DNA from: Acidovorax sp. sif1233
GTDB lineage: Bacteria > Pseudomonadota > Gammaproteobacteria > Burkholderiales > Burkholderiaceae_C
Direction: 5' to 3'
Assembly (NCBI RefSeq): GCF_019218755.1
Contig: NZ_JAHUWZ010000004.1
Coordinates: 372,001-436,000 of the forward strand
DNA: 64,000 nucleotides
Shown here one piece after another: positions 35,695-46,243 of the stretch. The translations under genes were made by a program, and so were the position numbers. The notes beneath the pieces were generated by a model. That model did no database searches, was not told where the DNA came from, and saw only the letters and a program-made list of their open reading frames with translations. Within the stretch, counting starts at the first letter, position 1, and each line of letters opens with the position of its first letter.

Positions 35695-35712
35695 GTAAAT
35701 CGTTCGTAAAAA
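35695..35712 (-). promoter_or_regulatory. Tandem TTTAC half-sites (KdpE-like) ahead of the ATP-grasp set
   Basis: On the minus strand the sequence is TTTTTACGAACGATTTAC. Two TTTAC units are exactly 11 bp apart, the spacing used by OmpR-family response regulators. The same arrangement occurs upstream of kdpFABC. It lies 67 bases before the 115-residue gene and just after kdpE. Confidence 0.45.
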
Positions 35713-35819
35713 CTGGGGTTCGAGCCGTCAATTCGTTGTCAAATTCCGCGGCCACATCACGCGACGAGGGAAACGCGCCGGGCGCACCGCTGCAGCCCTG
35801 GAGCCCATCGCTTGTGGAG

Positions 35820-36524
35820 TCACACCGCGAGTCGGTACCCCACTCCCGATTCGGTCAGCAGGTGACGAGGCTGCGCCGGATCTGCCTCGAGCTTCTGCCT
35901 GAGATGCCCCATGTAGATGCGCAGGTAGTGGCTCTGGTCCGACCGCATCGGCCCCCACACTTCGCGGAGCAGCTGTTTCTGGGTGATGACCCGTCCCGAA
36001 TTGGCGACCAGCACCGACAGCATGCGGTACTCGGTCGGCGTCAGGTGGACTTCAACCCCGCCCTTGCGTACCAGCCGAGCGCTGCGGTCCACCTCCACGT
36101 CGCCAAAATGAAACGCTGGCTCCACCCCATCCACGGTGAGCCCATTTCCTGTCGCCGCACGCGGACGGCGAAGATTGGCACGCACGCGCGCCAGAAGCTC
36201 CCCCGTACCAAAGGGCTTGGTGAGATAGTCATCCGCTCCAGCATCGAGTGCGGAGACCTTGTCGGCCTCATCGGTGCGCGCAGACAGGACGATGATCGGC
36301 ACGGCGGACCAGCCCCGCACGTCGCGGATCAGGTCAATGCCATCGCCGTCAGGCAACCCCAGGTCCAGCACCAGCAGATCGGGCTGGCGGGTACCCGCCG
36401 CAGACAGTCCTTCGCGCATCGTCGCGGCTTCATGAACCTGCCATCCTTCTGCTTCGAGCGCACTGCGAACGAAGCGCCGGATCTGCGGCTCATCTTCAAC
36501 CACCAGCACGGTACGTATTTGCAT
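35820..36524 (-). CDS. kdpE: KdpE response regulator
   Basis: A 234-residue OmpR-family regulator. The receiver has the acidic pair E10-D11, phospho-acceptor D54 (VLDLGLPDGDG) and K in LTKPF. The winged-helix DNA-binding domain follows (VHLTPTEYRMLSVLV, LRIYMGHLRQKLE). It is phosphorylated by KdpD and activates kdp transcription under potassium limitation or osmotic stress. The ATG at 36524 lies 29 bases inside the end of kdpD. Confidence 0.95.
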   Translation of the reverse strand: MQIRTVLVVEDEPQIRRFVRSALEAEGWQVHEAATMREGLSAAGTRQPDLLVLDLGLPDGDGIDLIRDVRGWSAVPIIVLSARTDEADKVSALDAGADDYLTKPFGTGELLARVRANLRRPRAATGNGLTVDGVEPAFHFGDVEVDRSARLVRKGGVEVHLTPTEYRMLSVLVANSGRVITQKQLLREVWGPMRSDQSHYLRIYMGHLRQKLEADPAQPRHLLTESGVGYRLAV

Positions 36525-39291
36525 CGTATCCCGGGGCGGCAACGCCCCGCTCCATATCTTCCAAATCGGGATCGGGGGGAGGCTCTCGGCGCGGGAGCGT
36601 GATGGTGAATTCCGCCCCGCCCCCGGTTGCGCTGGCAGCGGAGATCGTTCCGCCGTGCGCGTGCACCACCGCCTTGCAGATCGCCAACCCCAGGCCCACG
36701 CCCGGCGTCGCCGATTCAGCCTGTCCCCGGGTGAATTTCTCGAACAGCAGGTGCTCCTTGCCACGCACAGAGGGTGGCAGGCCAGGCCCGTGGTCCGTCA
36801 CGGTCAACACCAGACTCCCTTCTGTCGCAAACGCCTTGATGAAAACGGGCGGTGCGCCGTACTTGGCGGCATTCTCAAGCAAATTCACCAGCACGCGCTC
36901 AATGAGGACAGGATCGAACTCCACCAGCGGCAAATGGGCGGGGATTTCCGTGCGAACGGTCAACTCCTTCAGCGCGGGCTTGGCGGCGCGTATCGAGGCG
37001 CCCACGACTTCCTCGACCGACTGCCAGTCACGCCGCAAGTGGACACTTTGTCCCGAAACATCACTTTCCAGCCTGGCCATGTCCAGCAGGTTGCTGACCA
37101 GCGCGTTGAGCTGGTGCGCCTGATGCACGATGGCTTGTGCCACGGCATCGTGCTCCTCCGTCGGCAACCCCTTGAGCGATTCGGCCAGCGTGATCAGCGC
37201 CGTCAGCGGTGTTCTCACGTCATGGGAGACAGCGCCCAGCAAGGCATTGCGCAGCCGCTCGGACTCCATGTCCACCACCGCCTTTTGCGCGATGTGGACG
37301 TAGTGCACACGTTCGAGCGCGATGGCGATCTGCCGGGCCAGGGTATCGAGTTGCTGAGCCTGCTCCGGAATCAGCAGCCACCTTGGGTGCGCGGGCTCCA
37401 GTGCCAGCACACCGCGCACCCTCATGGGCGCCTTGAGGGGGACATAGCGCCATGCCTGCGCCGCCAGAGTGCTCGTGGCCAGCCCCGCGCTCTGTCCTTG
37501 CCGCAAGGTCCAGTCGGCCACACTTTTGTCAAATTCCTGCGGCAGATCATCGGGGTAGTGAAGGCGGTCCGACGCGTCCAATGCAACCACCACCGCCCTG
37601 CCGCCAAAATGCCCCTGCACAGCCGCCGCGCCGATCTCGATGACCTGGCTCGTCTCCAGGGCCGCCGACAGCTCGCGCGCAAGCTCGAACAGCGATTGGG
37701 CCCGGCGCTCCCGGCTGTTGGACACTCCGGCCGCGAACCTGAGGCCGGCTGTGAGCTGCCCCACCAGAAGTCCCACCCCCAGCATCACGGCAAAAGTGAC
37801 CACGTACTGCACGTCGCTGACCGCGAAAGACAGCCGCGGTGATACGAAGAAGAAATCGAAGGCCAGCACATTGAGCAGTGCGGCCATCGCCGCAGGCACG
37901 CGCCCGAATCGCATGGCGACCCCGACAACGCCGACCAGGTACAACATCACGATGTTGGTCAACTCCAGGACGCCGTGCAACAGAGTCGCCATCAACGTGA
38001 CCGCAATGCTGGCACCGAGCGCCCAGAGGAAGCCCTGCCAGCGCGGGTGTGCGGCCTCGTCGGTTTCCCTGGCCTCAACGCCGACTTTGTGGCTCCAGAG
38101 TGCCTGCGGCAACCGCCTCGAACTACCCGCGCGCGCCGTTTCCACGATATCAAGCGAGGGGGCAAGTCCCGCGATTTCCCGGCCCACCTCCCTGGTCGAA
38201 GGCCACTTCTGCCACCAGCGCCGCTGCGCAGGACGACCCAGGACCAGAGTGGCGCAATTGAGGTGAAGCGCCTGTGCAGCCAGGGCCGGCGCAACGTGGT
38301 CGCCCGTCAGCACTGCCGTCTCGGCGCCCAGCTCCTGCGCCAGTTGCAGCACGGCCAGAATCCTGTCGCGCTGCGGTGCGTCCAGCCTCTGCAGGCGCGG
38401 TGTCTCCACGTATGCGGCATGCCACTTCACATTGAGCTGCCCTGCCAGGCGCGCGGCCGCGCGCACGGTCTGCGCGGCATCTTCGTTCGGCCCGACACAC
38501 GCCAGTATGCTGCCCGAGGTGTTCCAGGCGGCAGACACGCGCTCGCCAGGAGTGCCTGACTGTTCGATCCGCCATCCCAGGACGTCGTCCTCCACATGCT
38601 CAGCGGTGCGGCGCAGTGCGATTTCGCGCAGGGCAATCAGGTTGCCCTTGCGGAAGAAGCTCTGGGCCGCACGCTCAGCCTGCTGGGGGACATACACCTT
38701 CCCTGCACTCAGGCGGGATATCAGTTCATCGGGGGTGGCGTCGACAAGCACCACTTCGTCCGCGTCGTCCAGCACGGTGTCGGGCACCGTCTCATGGACC
38801 CTGATCCCCGTGATCGCACCCACGGTCCCATTGAGGCTCTCCAGATGCTGGACATTGAGCGCAGTCCACACATCGATGCCCGCGGCGAGCAGTTCCTGGA
38901 CATCCTGCCAGCGCTTGGCATGGCGGGATCCCTGCACGTTGGAGTGGGCAAGCTCATCCACCAGGAGGATGGCCGGCTTGCGTGCAAGGGCCGCGTCCAG
39001 ATCAAACTCAAGGAGCAGCCGGCCACGGTACTCCACCTCCTTGAGGGGCAATGCATCCAATCCCGCGAGCAAGGCCGCCGTCTCGGCTCTGCCATGGGTT
39101 TCCACGACCCCGATCAGAACGTCGCGGCCAGCGCCACGCTCCCGCTGCGCCGCACTGAGCATGGCCCAGGTCTTGCCCACCCCTGCATTGGCGCCGAAGT
39201 AGATGCGCAGCTTGCCGCGCGTGGTCTGCTCCTCCTGCGCGCGCAGTTGCGCGATCAACGCATCGGGGTCTGGGCGCTGCATGTCAGCCAT
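36496..39291 (-). CDS. kdpD: KdpD sensor histidine kinase
   Basis: A 931-residue membrane sensor of full family length. The N-terminal KdpD domain has a Walker A GANAGVGKT (33-41). A Usp-like domain follows (about 250-370), then four membrane helices (about 415-510), a GAF-like region, a HisKA domain with AVSHDVRTPL, and an ATPase domain (NLLENAAKYG, DHGPGLP, GVGLGLAICKAVVHAHGG). It senses potassium and ionic state and controls KdpE. The ATG at 39291 is preferred over one at 39282; neither has a strong ribosome site. Confidence 0.95.
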   Translation of the reverse strand: MADMQRPDPDALIAQLRAQEEQTTRGKLRIYFGANAGVGKTWAMLSAAQRERGAGRDVLIGVVETHGRAETAALLAGLDALPLKEVEYRGRLLLEFDLDAALARKPAILLVDELAHSNVQGSRHAKRWQDVQELLAAGIDVWTALNVQHLESLNGTVGAITGIRVHETVPDTVLDDADEVVLVDATPDELISRLSAGKVYVPQQAERAAQSFFRKGNLIALREIALRRTAEHVEDDVLGWRIEQSGTPGERVSAAWNTSGSILACVGPNEDAAQTVRAAARLAGQLNVKWHAAYVETPRLQRLDAPQRDRILAVLQLAQELGAETAVLTGDHVAPALAAQALHLNCATLVLGRPAQRRWWQKWPSTREVGREIAGLAPSLDIVETARAGSSRRLPQALWSHKVGVEARETDEAAHPRWQGFLWALGASIAVTLMATLLHGVLELTNIVMLYLVGVVGVAMRFGRVPAAMAALLNVLAFDFFFVSPRLSFAVSDVQYVVTFAVMLGVGLLVGQLTAGLRFAAGVSNSRERRAQSLFELARELSAALETSQVIEIGAAAVQGHFGGRAVVVALDASDRLHYPDDLPQEFDKSVADWTLRQGQSAGLATSTLAAQAWRYVPLKAPMRVRGVLALEPAHPRWLLIPEQAQQLDTLARQIAIALERVHYVHIAQKAVVDMESERLRNALLGAVSHDVRTPLTALITLAESLKGLPTEEHDAVAQAIVHQAHQLNALVSNLLDMARLESDVSGQSVHLRRDWQSVEEVVGASIRAAKPALKELTVRTEIPAHLPLVEFDPVLIERVLVNLLENAAKYGAPPVFIKAFATEGSLVLTVTDHGPGLPPSVRGKEHLLFEKFTRGQAESATPGVGLGLAICKAVVHAHGGTISAASATGGGAEFTITLPRREPPPDPDLEDMERGVAAPGYDANTYRAGG

Positions 39292-39350
39292 GGCGTGCCT
39301 GGCTCCAAGCGGGCCCCATGGGCAAGAATGGCAAAAGGCGGGATGCGCTG

Positions 39351-39923
39351 CTACCGTGCATCATTCAAGGCAAGATTCAGTGCCAGTACGTTCACCCTGG
39401 GTTCGCCAAGCAGGCCCAGGAGCGGTTTTTCGGTGAGCTTGTCGACAAGGGCATTCACGCTCGCCACGGGGACGTGGCGGGCCCGCGCCACGCGGGCGGC
39501 TTGGTACTGTGCCGCCGCGACGCTGATATGCGGATCCAGACCGCTGGCGGACGCCGTCACCAGGTCCACGGGCACTGGCGCCAGATTGCCGGGGTCGGCC
39601 GCGCGCAATGCCTCCACGCGGGCCTTGACCGCATCGTTCAACGCCGGATTGAGGGGCCCCTGGTTGGAGCCTCCCGACGCCACCGCGTTGTAGGGCATGG
39701 GCGCCGTGGCCGACGGACGCCCCCAGAAATGCGCGGGATCCGTGAAATTCTGGCCGATCGACGAAGAGCCAACGGCCTGGCCATTGCGCTGCACAAGGCT
39801 TCCCGCAGCCTCGTGGGGGAAAACGGCCTGCGCCGCTCCGGTAACGGCCAAGGGGTACAGCAAGCCCGTCAGCGCGCTGAGGGCTACAAACACGACAAGT
39901 GCGGGGCGAAGAATGTTTTTCAT
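39351..39923 (-). CDS. kdpC: Potassium-transporting ATPase subunit C
   Basis: A 190-residue protein with one N-terminal helix ([20 protein letters not shown]) and a periplasmic part with the family motifs [31 protein letters not shown] and [11 protein letters not shown]. It stabilises the KdpFABC complex and helps couple ATP use to potassium entry. GAGGAA lies seven bases upstream. It starts 10 bases after kdpB. Confidence 0.95.
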   Translation of the reverse strand: MKNILRPALVVFVALSALTGLLYPLAVTGAAQAVFPHEAAGSLVQRNGQAVGSSSIGQNFTDPAHFWGRPSATAPMPYNAVASGGSNQGPLNPALNDAVKARVEALRAADPGNLAPVPVDLVTASASGLDPHISVAAAQYQAARVARARHVPVASVNALVDKLTEKPLLGLLGEPRVNVLALNLALNDAR

Positions 39924-39933
39924 GGAAGGTTCC

Positions 39934-42027
39934 TCAAATCAGCCCTACGGCCACCAGTATCCAGTCAATCAGCTTGATGCCGACAAACGGCACGATCAAA
40001 CCTCCGAGGCCATAGATCGCGAGGTTGCGGCGCAGCAGGGCCGCCGCCCCCACAGGGCGATACCGCACCCCTCGCAATGCCAGGGGGATCAGGAAGACGA
40101 TCACCAGCGCATTGAAGATCACGGCCGACAAGATGGCAGACGACGGGCTCGCCAGCTGCATGACGTTGAGCGCGGAAAGCTGCGGATAGGTCGACACGAA
40201 AATGGCCGGAATGATGGCGAAATACTTCGCCACGTCGTTCGCGATCGAGAACGTCGTGAGAGAGCCTCGCGTCATCAAGAGCGCCTTTCCAGTCTCAACG
40301 ACCTCCAGGAGTTTTGTCGGGTTGGAGTCCAAGTCGACCATGTTGCCAGCTTCCTTGGCGGCTTGCGTTCCGCTCCCCATCGCCACGGCGACATCGGCCT
40401 GCGCCAGTGCCGGCGCATCGTTGGTGCCGTCACCGGTCATGGCCACCAGTCGTCCTTCCGACTGGTACTTGCGGATCAGCGCCAGCTTGTCCTCCGGGGT
40501 CGCCTCCGCCAGGAAGTCATCGACCCCGGCCTCCGCGGCGATGAAGGCTGCCGTGAGTTTGTTGTCACCCGTGATCATGACGGTGCGGATGCCCATGCGG
40601 CGCAACTCGGCGAAGCGCTCCTTGATGCCGACCTTCACGACATCCTTGAGTTCCACAACACCGAGCACCTGACGCCCTTCCGTCACCACCAGGGGGGTGC
40701 TTCCCCGGTACGCCACCTGGTCGGCGGCGGCCGCCACTTCGTGTGGCATGGCGCCCCCCAGCGCTTCCACATGCCGCGCAATGGCTTGCACGGCTCCCTT
40801 GCGCAGCATGGTTGCGGTCTGCCCGGACGCTTCGACGGCAGGGAGGTCGACACCGCTCATCCGCGTCTGCGCAGTGAAAGGCACAAGCAGCACGCCCTGC
40901 GGATTCTCGTCGGGGGTGCCCGAACGGCGGGCCAGCTCGACGATGCTGCGCCCTTCAGGCGTCTCGTCCGCAAGCGATGCCAGCAAGGCTGCGCGGGCCA
41001 GGCGGCCAGGTGAAACCCCTGGAGCAGGCAGGAACGCACTGGCTTGGCGATTCCCGTGGGTAATGGTCCCGGTCTTGTCCAGCAGGAGCACATCGACATC
41101 TCCTGCGGCCTCCACGGCCCGCCCCGAGGTCGCAATCACGTTGGCCTGCATCATCCGGCTCATGCCAGCCACGCCAACGGCCGACAGCAGTCCACCGATG
41201 GTGGTCGGGATGAGGCACACCAGCAGGGCCACCAGGGCCGTCAGAGAGACGACAGTCCCAGCCGCTGACGCCTGCACGCTGAAGATCGAAAAAGGCAGCA
41301 GGGTGACGGTGACCACCAGAAACACAATCGTCAATGCCACCAACAAGATCGTCAAGGCGACCTCATTGGGCGTCTTTTGCCGCTTGGCGGCCTCCACCAT
41401 TCCAATCATCCGGTCCAGGAAAGACTCGCCTGGATTCACGGACACGCGCACCACGAGCCAATCGGAAAGCACGCGGGTGCCGCCCGTCACGGCGGAGAAG
41501 TCCCCACCGGACTCGCGAACCACCGGCGCAGATTCGCCGGTGATGGCACTTTCGTCGACAGAGGCTACGCCCTCGATCACTTCACCATCCAGCGGAATCA
41601 CATCGCCCGCCTCCACCAGCACCACGTCGCCGCGGCGCAAGTTGGTGGCCTGCTCCGGCAGGAACGCGGAACCATGGACCGGCTCCTTGAGTTTCTTGGC
41701 CCAGGTTTCCTTGCGCAATCCACGCAAGGAGGCTGCCTGGGCCTTGCTGCGGCCTTCGGCCAACGCTTCGGCGAAGTTGGCGAACAGCACCGTAAACCAG
41801 AGCCAGACGGTGATGGCCAGCACGAAGCCCGGGCGCATGCTCGCATCCGCCGGTGCATTGAGGGCATGCAGCCACAGCAGCGTGGTGAAGATGCTGCCGA
41901 TGTACACGATGAACATCACCGGGTTGCGCCATTGAACCAGCGGGCTGAGCTTGGCCAGCGCCCCCCAGAACGCTGTCCGGATCAGGACAGAATCCAGCAG
42001 AGAAGTAGAAGTATTCTTTTTAGTCAT
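39934..42027 (-). CDS. kdpB: Potassium-transporting ATPase subunit B (P-type ATPase)
   Basis: A 697-residue P-type ATPase with the actuator TGESAPV, the phosphorylation loop LLDKTGTIT, and hinge motifs MITGDN and [16 protein letters not shown]. Full length and intact. It hydrolyses ATP to drive potassium through KdpA. The ATG at 42027 is chosen; an in-frame TTG at 42033 has no advantage. Nine bases separate it from kdpA. Confidence 0.96.
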   Translation of the reverse strand: MTKKNTSTSLLDSVLIRTAFWGALAKLSPLVQWRNPVMFIVYIGSIFTTLLWLHALNAPADASMRPGFVLAITVWLWFTVLFANFAEALAEGRSKAQAASLRGLRKETWAKKLKEPVHGSAFLPEQATNLRRGDVVLVEAGDVIPLDGEVIEGVASVDESAITGESAPVVRESGGDFSAVTGGTRVLSDWLVVRVSVNPGESFLDRMIGMVEAAKRQKTPNEVALTILLVALTIVFLVVTVTLLPFSIFSVQASAAGTVVSLTALVALLVCLIPTTIGGLLSAVGVAGMSRMMQANVIATSGRAVEAAGDVDVLLLDKTGTITHGNRQASAFLPAPGVSPGRLARAALLASLADETPEGRSIVELARRSGTPDENPQGVLLVPFTAQTRMSGVDLPAVEASGQTATMLRKGAVQAIARHVEALGGAMPHEVAAAADQVAYRGSTPLVVTEGRQVLGVVELKDVVKVGIKERFAELRRMGIRTVMITGDNKLTAAFIAAEAGVDDFLAEATPEDKLALIRKYQSEGRLVAMTGDGTNDAPALAQADVAVAMGSGTQAAKEAGNMVDLDSNPTKLLEVVETGKALLMTRGSLTTFSIANDVAKYFAIIPAIFVSTYPQLSALNVMQLASPSSAILSAVIFNALVIVFLIPLALRGVRYRPVGAAALLRRNLAIYGLGGLIVPFVGIKLIDWILVAVGLI

Positions 42028-42036
42028 CGGCAAACC

Positions 42037-43842
42037 TCACTTGGCCCAGAGCATCAGGTGCTCGACCATCGGACCCAAAGCCAGGGCAGGCACGTAGTTG
42101 AGAAGCCCCACCAGAAGCACGGTCCCCACGAGAAGAACCACGAACAGCGGCCCATGGGTGGGCATGGTGCCCGCCGTCACCGGCAGGCGCTTCTTCGCGG
42201 CCAGCGAACCAGCGATGGCCAGGACGGGCACGATCACTCCAAAGCGGCCAAACCACATTGCCAGCCCCAGCAGTACGTTATAGAACGGCGTATTGGCAGA
42301 CAGCCCCGCAAACGCGCTGCCGTTGTTGTTGGCGGCGGATGTCAATGCATAGAGGATTTCGGAGAACCCATGGGCGCCAGGGTTGGCAACGCCGGCCTGT
42401 CCTGCGCCCGCACTCACGGCAACCGCGGTACCCACGAGCACCAGGATCGGCGTGACCAGAATGGCGACCGATGTGAGCTTCATTTCGCGCACCTCGATCT
42501 TCTTGCCCAAATACTCGGGCGTCCGGCCGATCATGAGACCCGCCATGAACACGGCAAGGATGGCGAATACCAGCATGCCATAGAGGCCGGTGCCCACGCC
42601 GCCAAACACGACCTCGCCCAGTTGCATGAGAACCAGAGGCACCATGCCTCCCAGAGGCGTGAACGAATCATGCATCGCGTTCACGGCGCCACATGAGGCA
42701 GCGGTGGTCACGGCCGCGAAAAGCGCTGACGCGGTGATTCCGAACCGCACTTCCTTGCCCTCCATGTTCCCGCCCGATTGCAGGGTGCTGACGGATTGGT
42801 CCACCCCCAGCGCACTCCATTGCGGATTGCCGGCCTGTTCCGCCGCGACAACGGCCACGACGGCCACGACGAACATCACCGTCATCGCCGCCAGGATCGC
42901 GACGCCCTGGCGCTGGTCGCCAACAACACGGCCAAATGCGAAGCACAAGGCCGCGGGAATCAGAAAGATCGCCAGCATTTGCACGAAGTTCGTCAAGGCG
43001 GTGGGGTTCTCATAGGGATGGGCGGAGTTGGCGTTGAAGAACCCGCCGCCGTTCGTGCCGAGCATCTTGATCGCCTCCTGCGAGGCCACCGGTCCCATGG
43101 CCAGCGTCTGGGTCTTGCTGGTCTTGCCCTCCATGACCGGTGCTCCGTCGGCACCTGTCACGGGCTGGCCTGCACCATCCAGCCTGGGCACTTCATAGGC
43201 CGTCTGCTCCAGGGTTGCGACCTCCTTGTAGGCGTCAAAATTCTGGATGACGCCCTGCCCGACCAGAACGAGCGCGATCACAAAGGAGGCCGGCACAAGC
43301 ACCCAAGCCGTGATCCGGGTGACGTCGGTCCAGAAGTTTCCGACATATCCCTGTCCGTCGGTGCGCCGGGCCGCAAAGCCGCGGGCCAACGCGAACGCCA
43401 CGGCGATACCGGTGGCAGCTGACAAGAAGTTCTGAACGGAAAGGCCAAGCATCTGCGTGAGATAGCTCATCGTGGATTCACCCGCGTAGCCCTGCCAGTT
43501 GGTATTGGCAACAAAACTGATGGCAGTGTTGAACGACGAGTCGCCGGATACCGCCCCCATTCCCTGGGGATTGAGCGGCAGCAGGTGCTGCAGGCGCTGC
43601 AGGCCATACACCGCCAATGCACCGATGGCATTGAACGCCAACAGTGCCAGCGCATAGCCGTGCCAGTGCATCGACTGATCGGGAGCCACCCCGGCCATCT
43701 TGTAGAGCGGTTTTTCGGCCACATGCATCCACCGAGGCAACCGGCCCTCACACAGGGCGGCCAGCCATTTGCCCAACGGCCATGCCAGGACGCCAAGCGC
43801 AACCAGAAAGAGCCCGAGCAGGCTCCAGGCAGAGGTTTCCAT
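42037..43842 (-). CDS. kdpA: Potassium-transporting ATPase subunit A
   Basis: A 601-residue channel-like subunit with ten or more helices. The selectivity-filter segments [10 protein letters not shown] and [20 protein letters not shown] are intact, as is [11 protein letters not shown]. It binds and conducts potassium in the high-affinity Kdp pump. The ATG overlaps the region directly after kdpF (one base between the kdpF stop and this start). Confidence 0.96.
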   Translation of the reverse strand: METSAWSLLGLFLVALGVLAWPLGKWLAALCEGRLPRWMHVAEKPLYKMAGVAPDQSMHWHGYALALLAFNAIGALAVYGLQRLQHLLPLNPQGMGAVSGDSSFNTAISFVANTNWQGYAGESTMSYLTQMLGLSVQNFLSAATGIAVAFALARGFAARRTDGQGYVGNFWTDVTRITAWVLVPASFVIALVLVGQGVIQNFDAYKEVATLEQTAYEVPRLDGAGQPVTGADGAPVMEGKTSKTQTLAMGPVASQEAIKMLGTNGGGFFNANSAHPYENPTALTNFVQMLAIFLIPAALCFAFGRVVGDQRQGVAILAAMTVMFVVAVVAVVAAEQAGNPQWSALGVDQSVSTLQSGGNMEGKEVRFGITASALFAAVTTAASCGAVNAMHDSFTPLGGMVPLVLMQLGEVVFGGVGTGLYGMLVFAILAVFMAGLMIGRTPEYLGKKIEVREMKLTSVAILVTPILVLVGTAVAVSAGAGQAGVANPGAHGFSEILYALTSAANNNGSAFAGLSANTPFYNVLLGLAMWFGRFGVIVPVLAIAGSLAAKKRLPVTAGTMPTHGPLFVVLLVGTVLLVGLLNYVPALALGPMVEHLMLWAK

Positions 43843-43843
43843 G

Positions 43844-43942
43844 TCAGAACTCCTCCGCGCAGATCAGCGCGAACACGAGATAGGCCAGCAAGGCAATGGC
43901 CACAAGCGCGCCAAAGCCATAAAGCACTTCGAGGCCGATCAT
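43844..43942 (-). CDS. kdpF: Potassium-transporting ATPase small subunit F
   Basis: A 32-residue single-helix peptide: [20 protein letters not shown], then YLVFALI, ending CAEEF. Size, hydrophobicity and position directly before kdpA identify KdpF, which stabilises the complex. The kdpA ribosome site GGAGGAG lies in its last codons. Confidence 0.88.
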   Translation of the reverse strand: MIGLEVLYGFGALVAIALLAYLVFALICAEEF

Positions 43943-44043
43943 GCGCGCTCACCCTTGGCCGGGCCGAATTTGCCCAGCAAAACCACGGCCTCGGCCATGG
44001 CCACCCACAGAGCCGCCAATGCGGCTATCCAGATCATGTCCAT
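43939..44043 (-). CDS. 34-residue membrane peptide at the head of the kdp operon
   Basis: ATG at 44043 with AGGAG seven bases upstream. The product begins MDMIWIAALAALWVAMAEAV and ends [11 protein letters not shown]: one helix, then a basic tail. Its TGA overlaps the kdpF ATG (ATGA), so it is translationally coupled to the pump genes. It is not KdpF itself, which follows. Small single-helix peptides ahead of kdpF are not described as subunits to my knowledge; it may be an extra accessory subunit. Confidence 0.68.
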   Translation of the reverse strand: MDMIWIAALAALWVAMAEAVVLLGKFGPAKGERA

Positions 44044-44090
44044 CGACAACTCCTGCATCAAAACGTGTGTTTGATTCTCAGGATGTCGCT

Positions 44091-44140
44091 GTAAAAAGTG
44101 TGCACAGACTGGGGAGGTCGCCGTAAAAACGGCGTAAAAA
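44091..44140 (-). promoter_or_regulatory. KdpE-like tandem repeats ahead of the kdp operon
   Basis: On the minus strand TTTTTACGCCGTTTTTACG (to 44123) has two identical units 11 bp apart. A third TTTTTAC lies at 44097-44091, 32 bp further. The pattern resembles the T-rich TTTAC-containing KdpE site of E. coli and lies about 80-100 bases before the first gene. Confidence 0.55.
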
Positions 44141-44219
44141 TGCGGCCCTTGCGAGGGCCACCGATCTACCGGCGCCTGGCGGCTGGAACCCGCGCCCCGG
44201 ACGGCTCCGCACCTGTTAT

Positions 44220-45194
44220 CTAGAGCCAGCCCGCCTTGCGAAAGCGATAGTAGAGATAGCAACAGGTGGTGGCGATGAGGGCGATCGCAGCGGCGTATCC
44301 GTAGCGCCACTTGAGCTCCGGCATGTGCTCGAAATTCATGCCCCAGATTCCCGCGAACGCCGTGCACACGGCAAACAGACTGGCCCACGCAGCCAGGCGC
44401 TTGACGACCTCGCCATCCTCGATGGTGACCATGGACAGATTGACATGGATTGCCGTCCCGATCGTGTCGCGAATGGAGTCGATGGAGGTGTTGATCCGGC
44501 CAAGGTGGTCCACCACATCGCGGAAATACTCCTGAGAGCCAGCACAGATTTGTGGCACCCGGCCACCGTGCAGCTTGGCCGCACCTTCCAGCAATGGGGC
44601 AACGGCGTGCTTGAGCAGGGTAAGGCGCTGCTTGAGTTCATAGAGCCGCCGGATACTGGTCCGCGCGACACCCTTGGTGAATATCTGTTGCTCGATCGTT
44701 TCAAGCTCCACCTCGAGGGCATCGATGATCGGGAAGTAGCGATCGACCACCGCGTCCATCAGCGCATACAGCACAAATCCCGGCCCGCTGCGCAAGAGTT
44801 CAGGCTCTCTCTCACAACGCTCCCGCACATCCCAGAAGCCTCGCTCACTGCGGTTGCGCACCGACACCACATAGTTACTGCCCACGAACACATTGAGTTC
44901 GCCCAGCCTCGTGACGGTCTCGTGGTCGCCACCCGACTCCAGGAGATGAAGAACCACAAAAAGAGAAGGCCCGTATTCCTCGACTTTGGGCCGCTGATGG
45001 CCATGGCGGGCATCTTCCACCGCCAGGGGATGCAGGCCGAACTCCTTTTGCAACTCGTCAAGTTCTTCCGGGGTGGCGTCATGCAATGCCACCCACACGA
45101 AGCACCCGGGGAGCGATATGTGCTCACGGATCTCACGGACAGGAATGTCGGCGAGCTTGGTGCCATCCTCATACACGACGCAGTTGATCAACAT
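44220..45194 (-). CDS. corA: CorA magnesium/cobalt channel
   Basis: A 324-residue protein with the long cytoplasmic domain of CorA (ISLPGCFVWVALHDATPEEL, HQRPKVEEYG) and two C-terminal helices. The first ends in IWGMNFEHMPEL, the complete GMN plus MPEL signature. The second ends in a basic KAGWL tail. It mediates Mg2+ entry. ATG at 45194 with GAGGTG upstream; an adjacent GTG at 45197 is equally possible. Divergent from the porin gene at 45377. Confidence 0.93.
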   Translation of the reverse strand: MLINCVVYEDGTKLADIPVREIREHISLPGCFVWVALHDATPEELDELQKEFGLHPLAVEDARHGHQRPKVEEYGPSLFVVLHLLESGGDHETVTRLGELNVFVGSNYVVSVRNRSERGFWDVRERCEREPELLRSGPGFVLYALMDAVVDRYFPIIDALEVELETIEQQIFTKGVARTSIRRLYELKQRLTLLKHAVAPLLEGAAKLHGGRVPQICAGSQEYFRDVVDHLGRINTSIDSIRDTIGTAIHVNLSMVTIEDGEVVKRLAAWASLFAVCTAFAGIWGMNFEHMPELKWRYGYAAAIALIATTCCYLYYRFRKAGWL

Positions 45195-45376
45195 CACAGC
45201 ACCTCACGCAACACTGGATGCCGGCGATGTTGCCAGCGCGTCACGGTGTGTGGTTGGCGATTCGTGGCGTCCGTCGGCGCTCGGCAACATTTACGGCTTT
45301 GCCCGCATTCTTTACGAACTTTATATGCACGTTTTCCTACGCTTGCACCTTCTTTTGTTTCCGCAGGATTTCCTTC

Positions 45377-46087
45377 ATGGCCTTCTCATGCTCCAAAGTG
45401 CTCGCCACTGCGCTCTTCGCCACCCTTCCCGTGCTGGCCAGCGCCCAGCTCACCGGCAACGTCAGCCTGACCACCAACTACAAGTTCCGCGGCCAGGACC
45501 AGGACACCTCCAAGGCCAGGGCCGTCAAGCCGGCGCTGCAAGGCGGCTTTGACTATGCCTTTGGTGAATCCGGCTTCTATGTGGGCAACTGGAACTCCAG
45601 CGTGGACTGGCTGTCGGGCAACTCGCTCGAATCCGATGTGTACGGGGGCTACAAGTTCAAGGCCGGCGACGCGGACCTGGACCTGGGCGTGCTGACCTAC
45701 ATCTACCCCGGCAACAGCAACGGCAACACCACCGAAGTCTATGGCGCGGCCACGTTCGGCCCCCTGACCGCCCGGTACTCGCACACACTGTCCAAGGACT
45801 ACTTCGCCTACGCCGGCCCCGGCTTCAAGGGCCGCAACACCGGCTACCTGAACCTGGCGTTCGCGCACGAAGTGGCCCCCAAGATCACGCTGAAGGCGTC
45901 CGTGGGTTACACCCGCTTTGGTGGCGACATCACGGCCCCCAACTTCATGGACTACAGCGTGGGCGGTGCCTACGACTTCGGCTCGGGTGTGTCGCTGGGC
46001 GCTGCGGTGGCGGGCGCCAGCAAGAAAGAATTCTTCGGCCCCGTCAACAAGTCGCGCGTGATCGTCACGCTCACCAAAGTGCTTTGA
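45377..46087 (+). CDS. TorF-family putative outer-membrane porin
   Basis: A 236-residue exported protein. The signal peptide ends VLASA. The mature part opens QLTGNVSLTTNYKFRGQDQD, the hallmark start of the TorF/gcw family, followed by amphipathic beta strands (FGESGFYVGNWNSSV, DLGVLTYIYPGNSN). The C-terminus VIVTLTKVL is strand-like. It should be a small outer-membrane barrel with unknown solute. It is divergent from corA. Confidence 0.85.
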   Translation: MAFSCSKVLATALFATLPVLASAQLTGNVSLTTNYKFRGQDQDTSKARAVKPALQGGFDYAFGESGFYVGNWNSSVDWLSGNSLESDVYGGYKFKAGDADLDLGVLTYIYPGNSNGNTTEVYGAATFGPLTARYSHTLSKDYFAYAGPGFKGRNTGYLNLAFAHEVAPKITLKASVGYTRFGGDITAPNFMDYSVGGAYDFGSGVSLGAAVAGASKKEFFGPVNKSRVIVTLTKVL

Positions 46088-46139
46088 CTTCCTGAGCGGC
46101 ATCGCGGCCCAGCGCCTGCCGTTGCCGCGGACGGACAGT

Positions 46140-46188
46140 ACCGGCGAGGACCCACCGCCGCGCCACAAGCGGTCCTCGCCGGTGCTTT
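46140..46188 (+). terminator. Terminator after the porin gene
   Basis: ACCGGCGAGGACC (46140-46152) and GGTCCTCGCCGGT (46171-46183) form a perfect 13-bp stem with an 18-base loop, followed by GCTTT. It lies in the convergent gap with the TonB receptor gene and may serve both strands. Confidence 0.65.
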
Positions 46189-46243
46189 CGAAAGTCAGGC
46201 CACGCTGAAAGGCGCCATACCTTCGGCGGGCCTGTCCCCAGCA

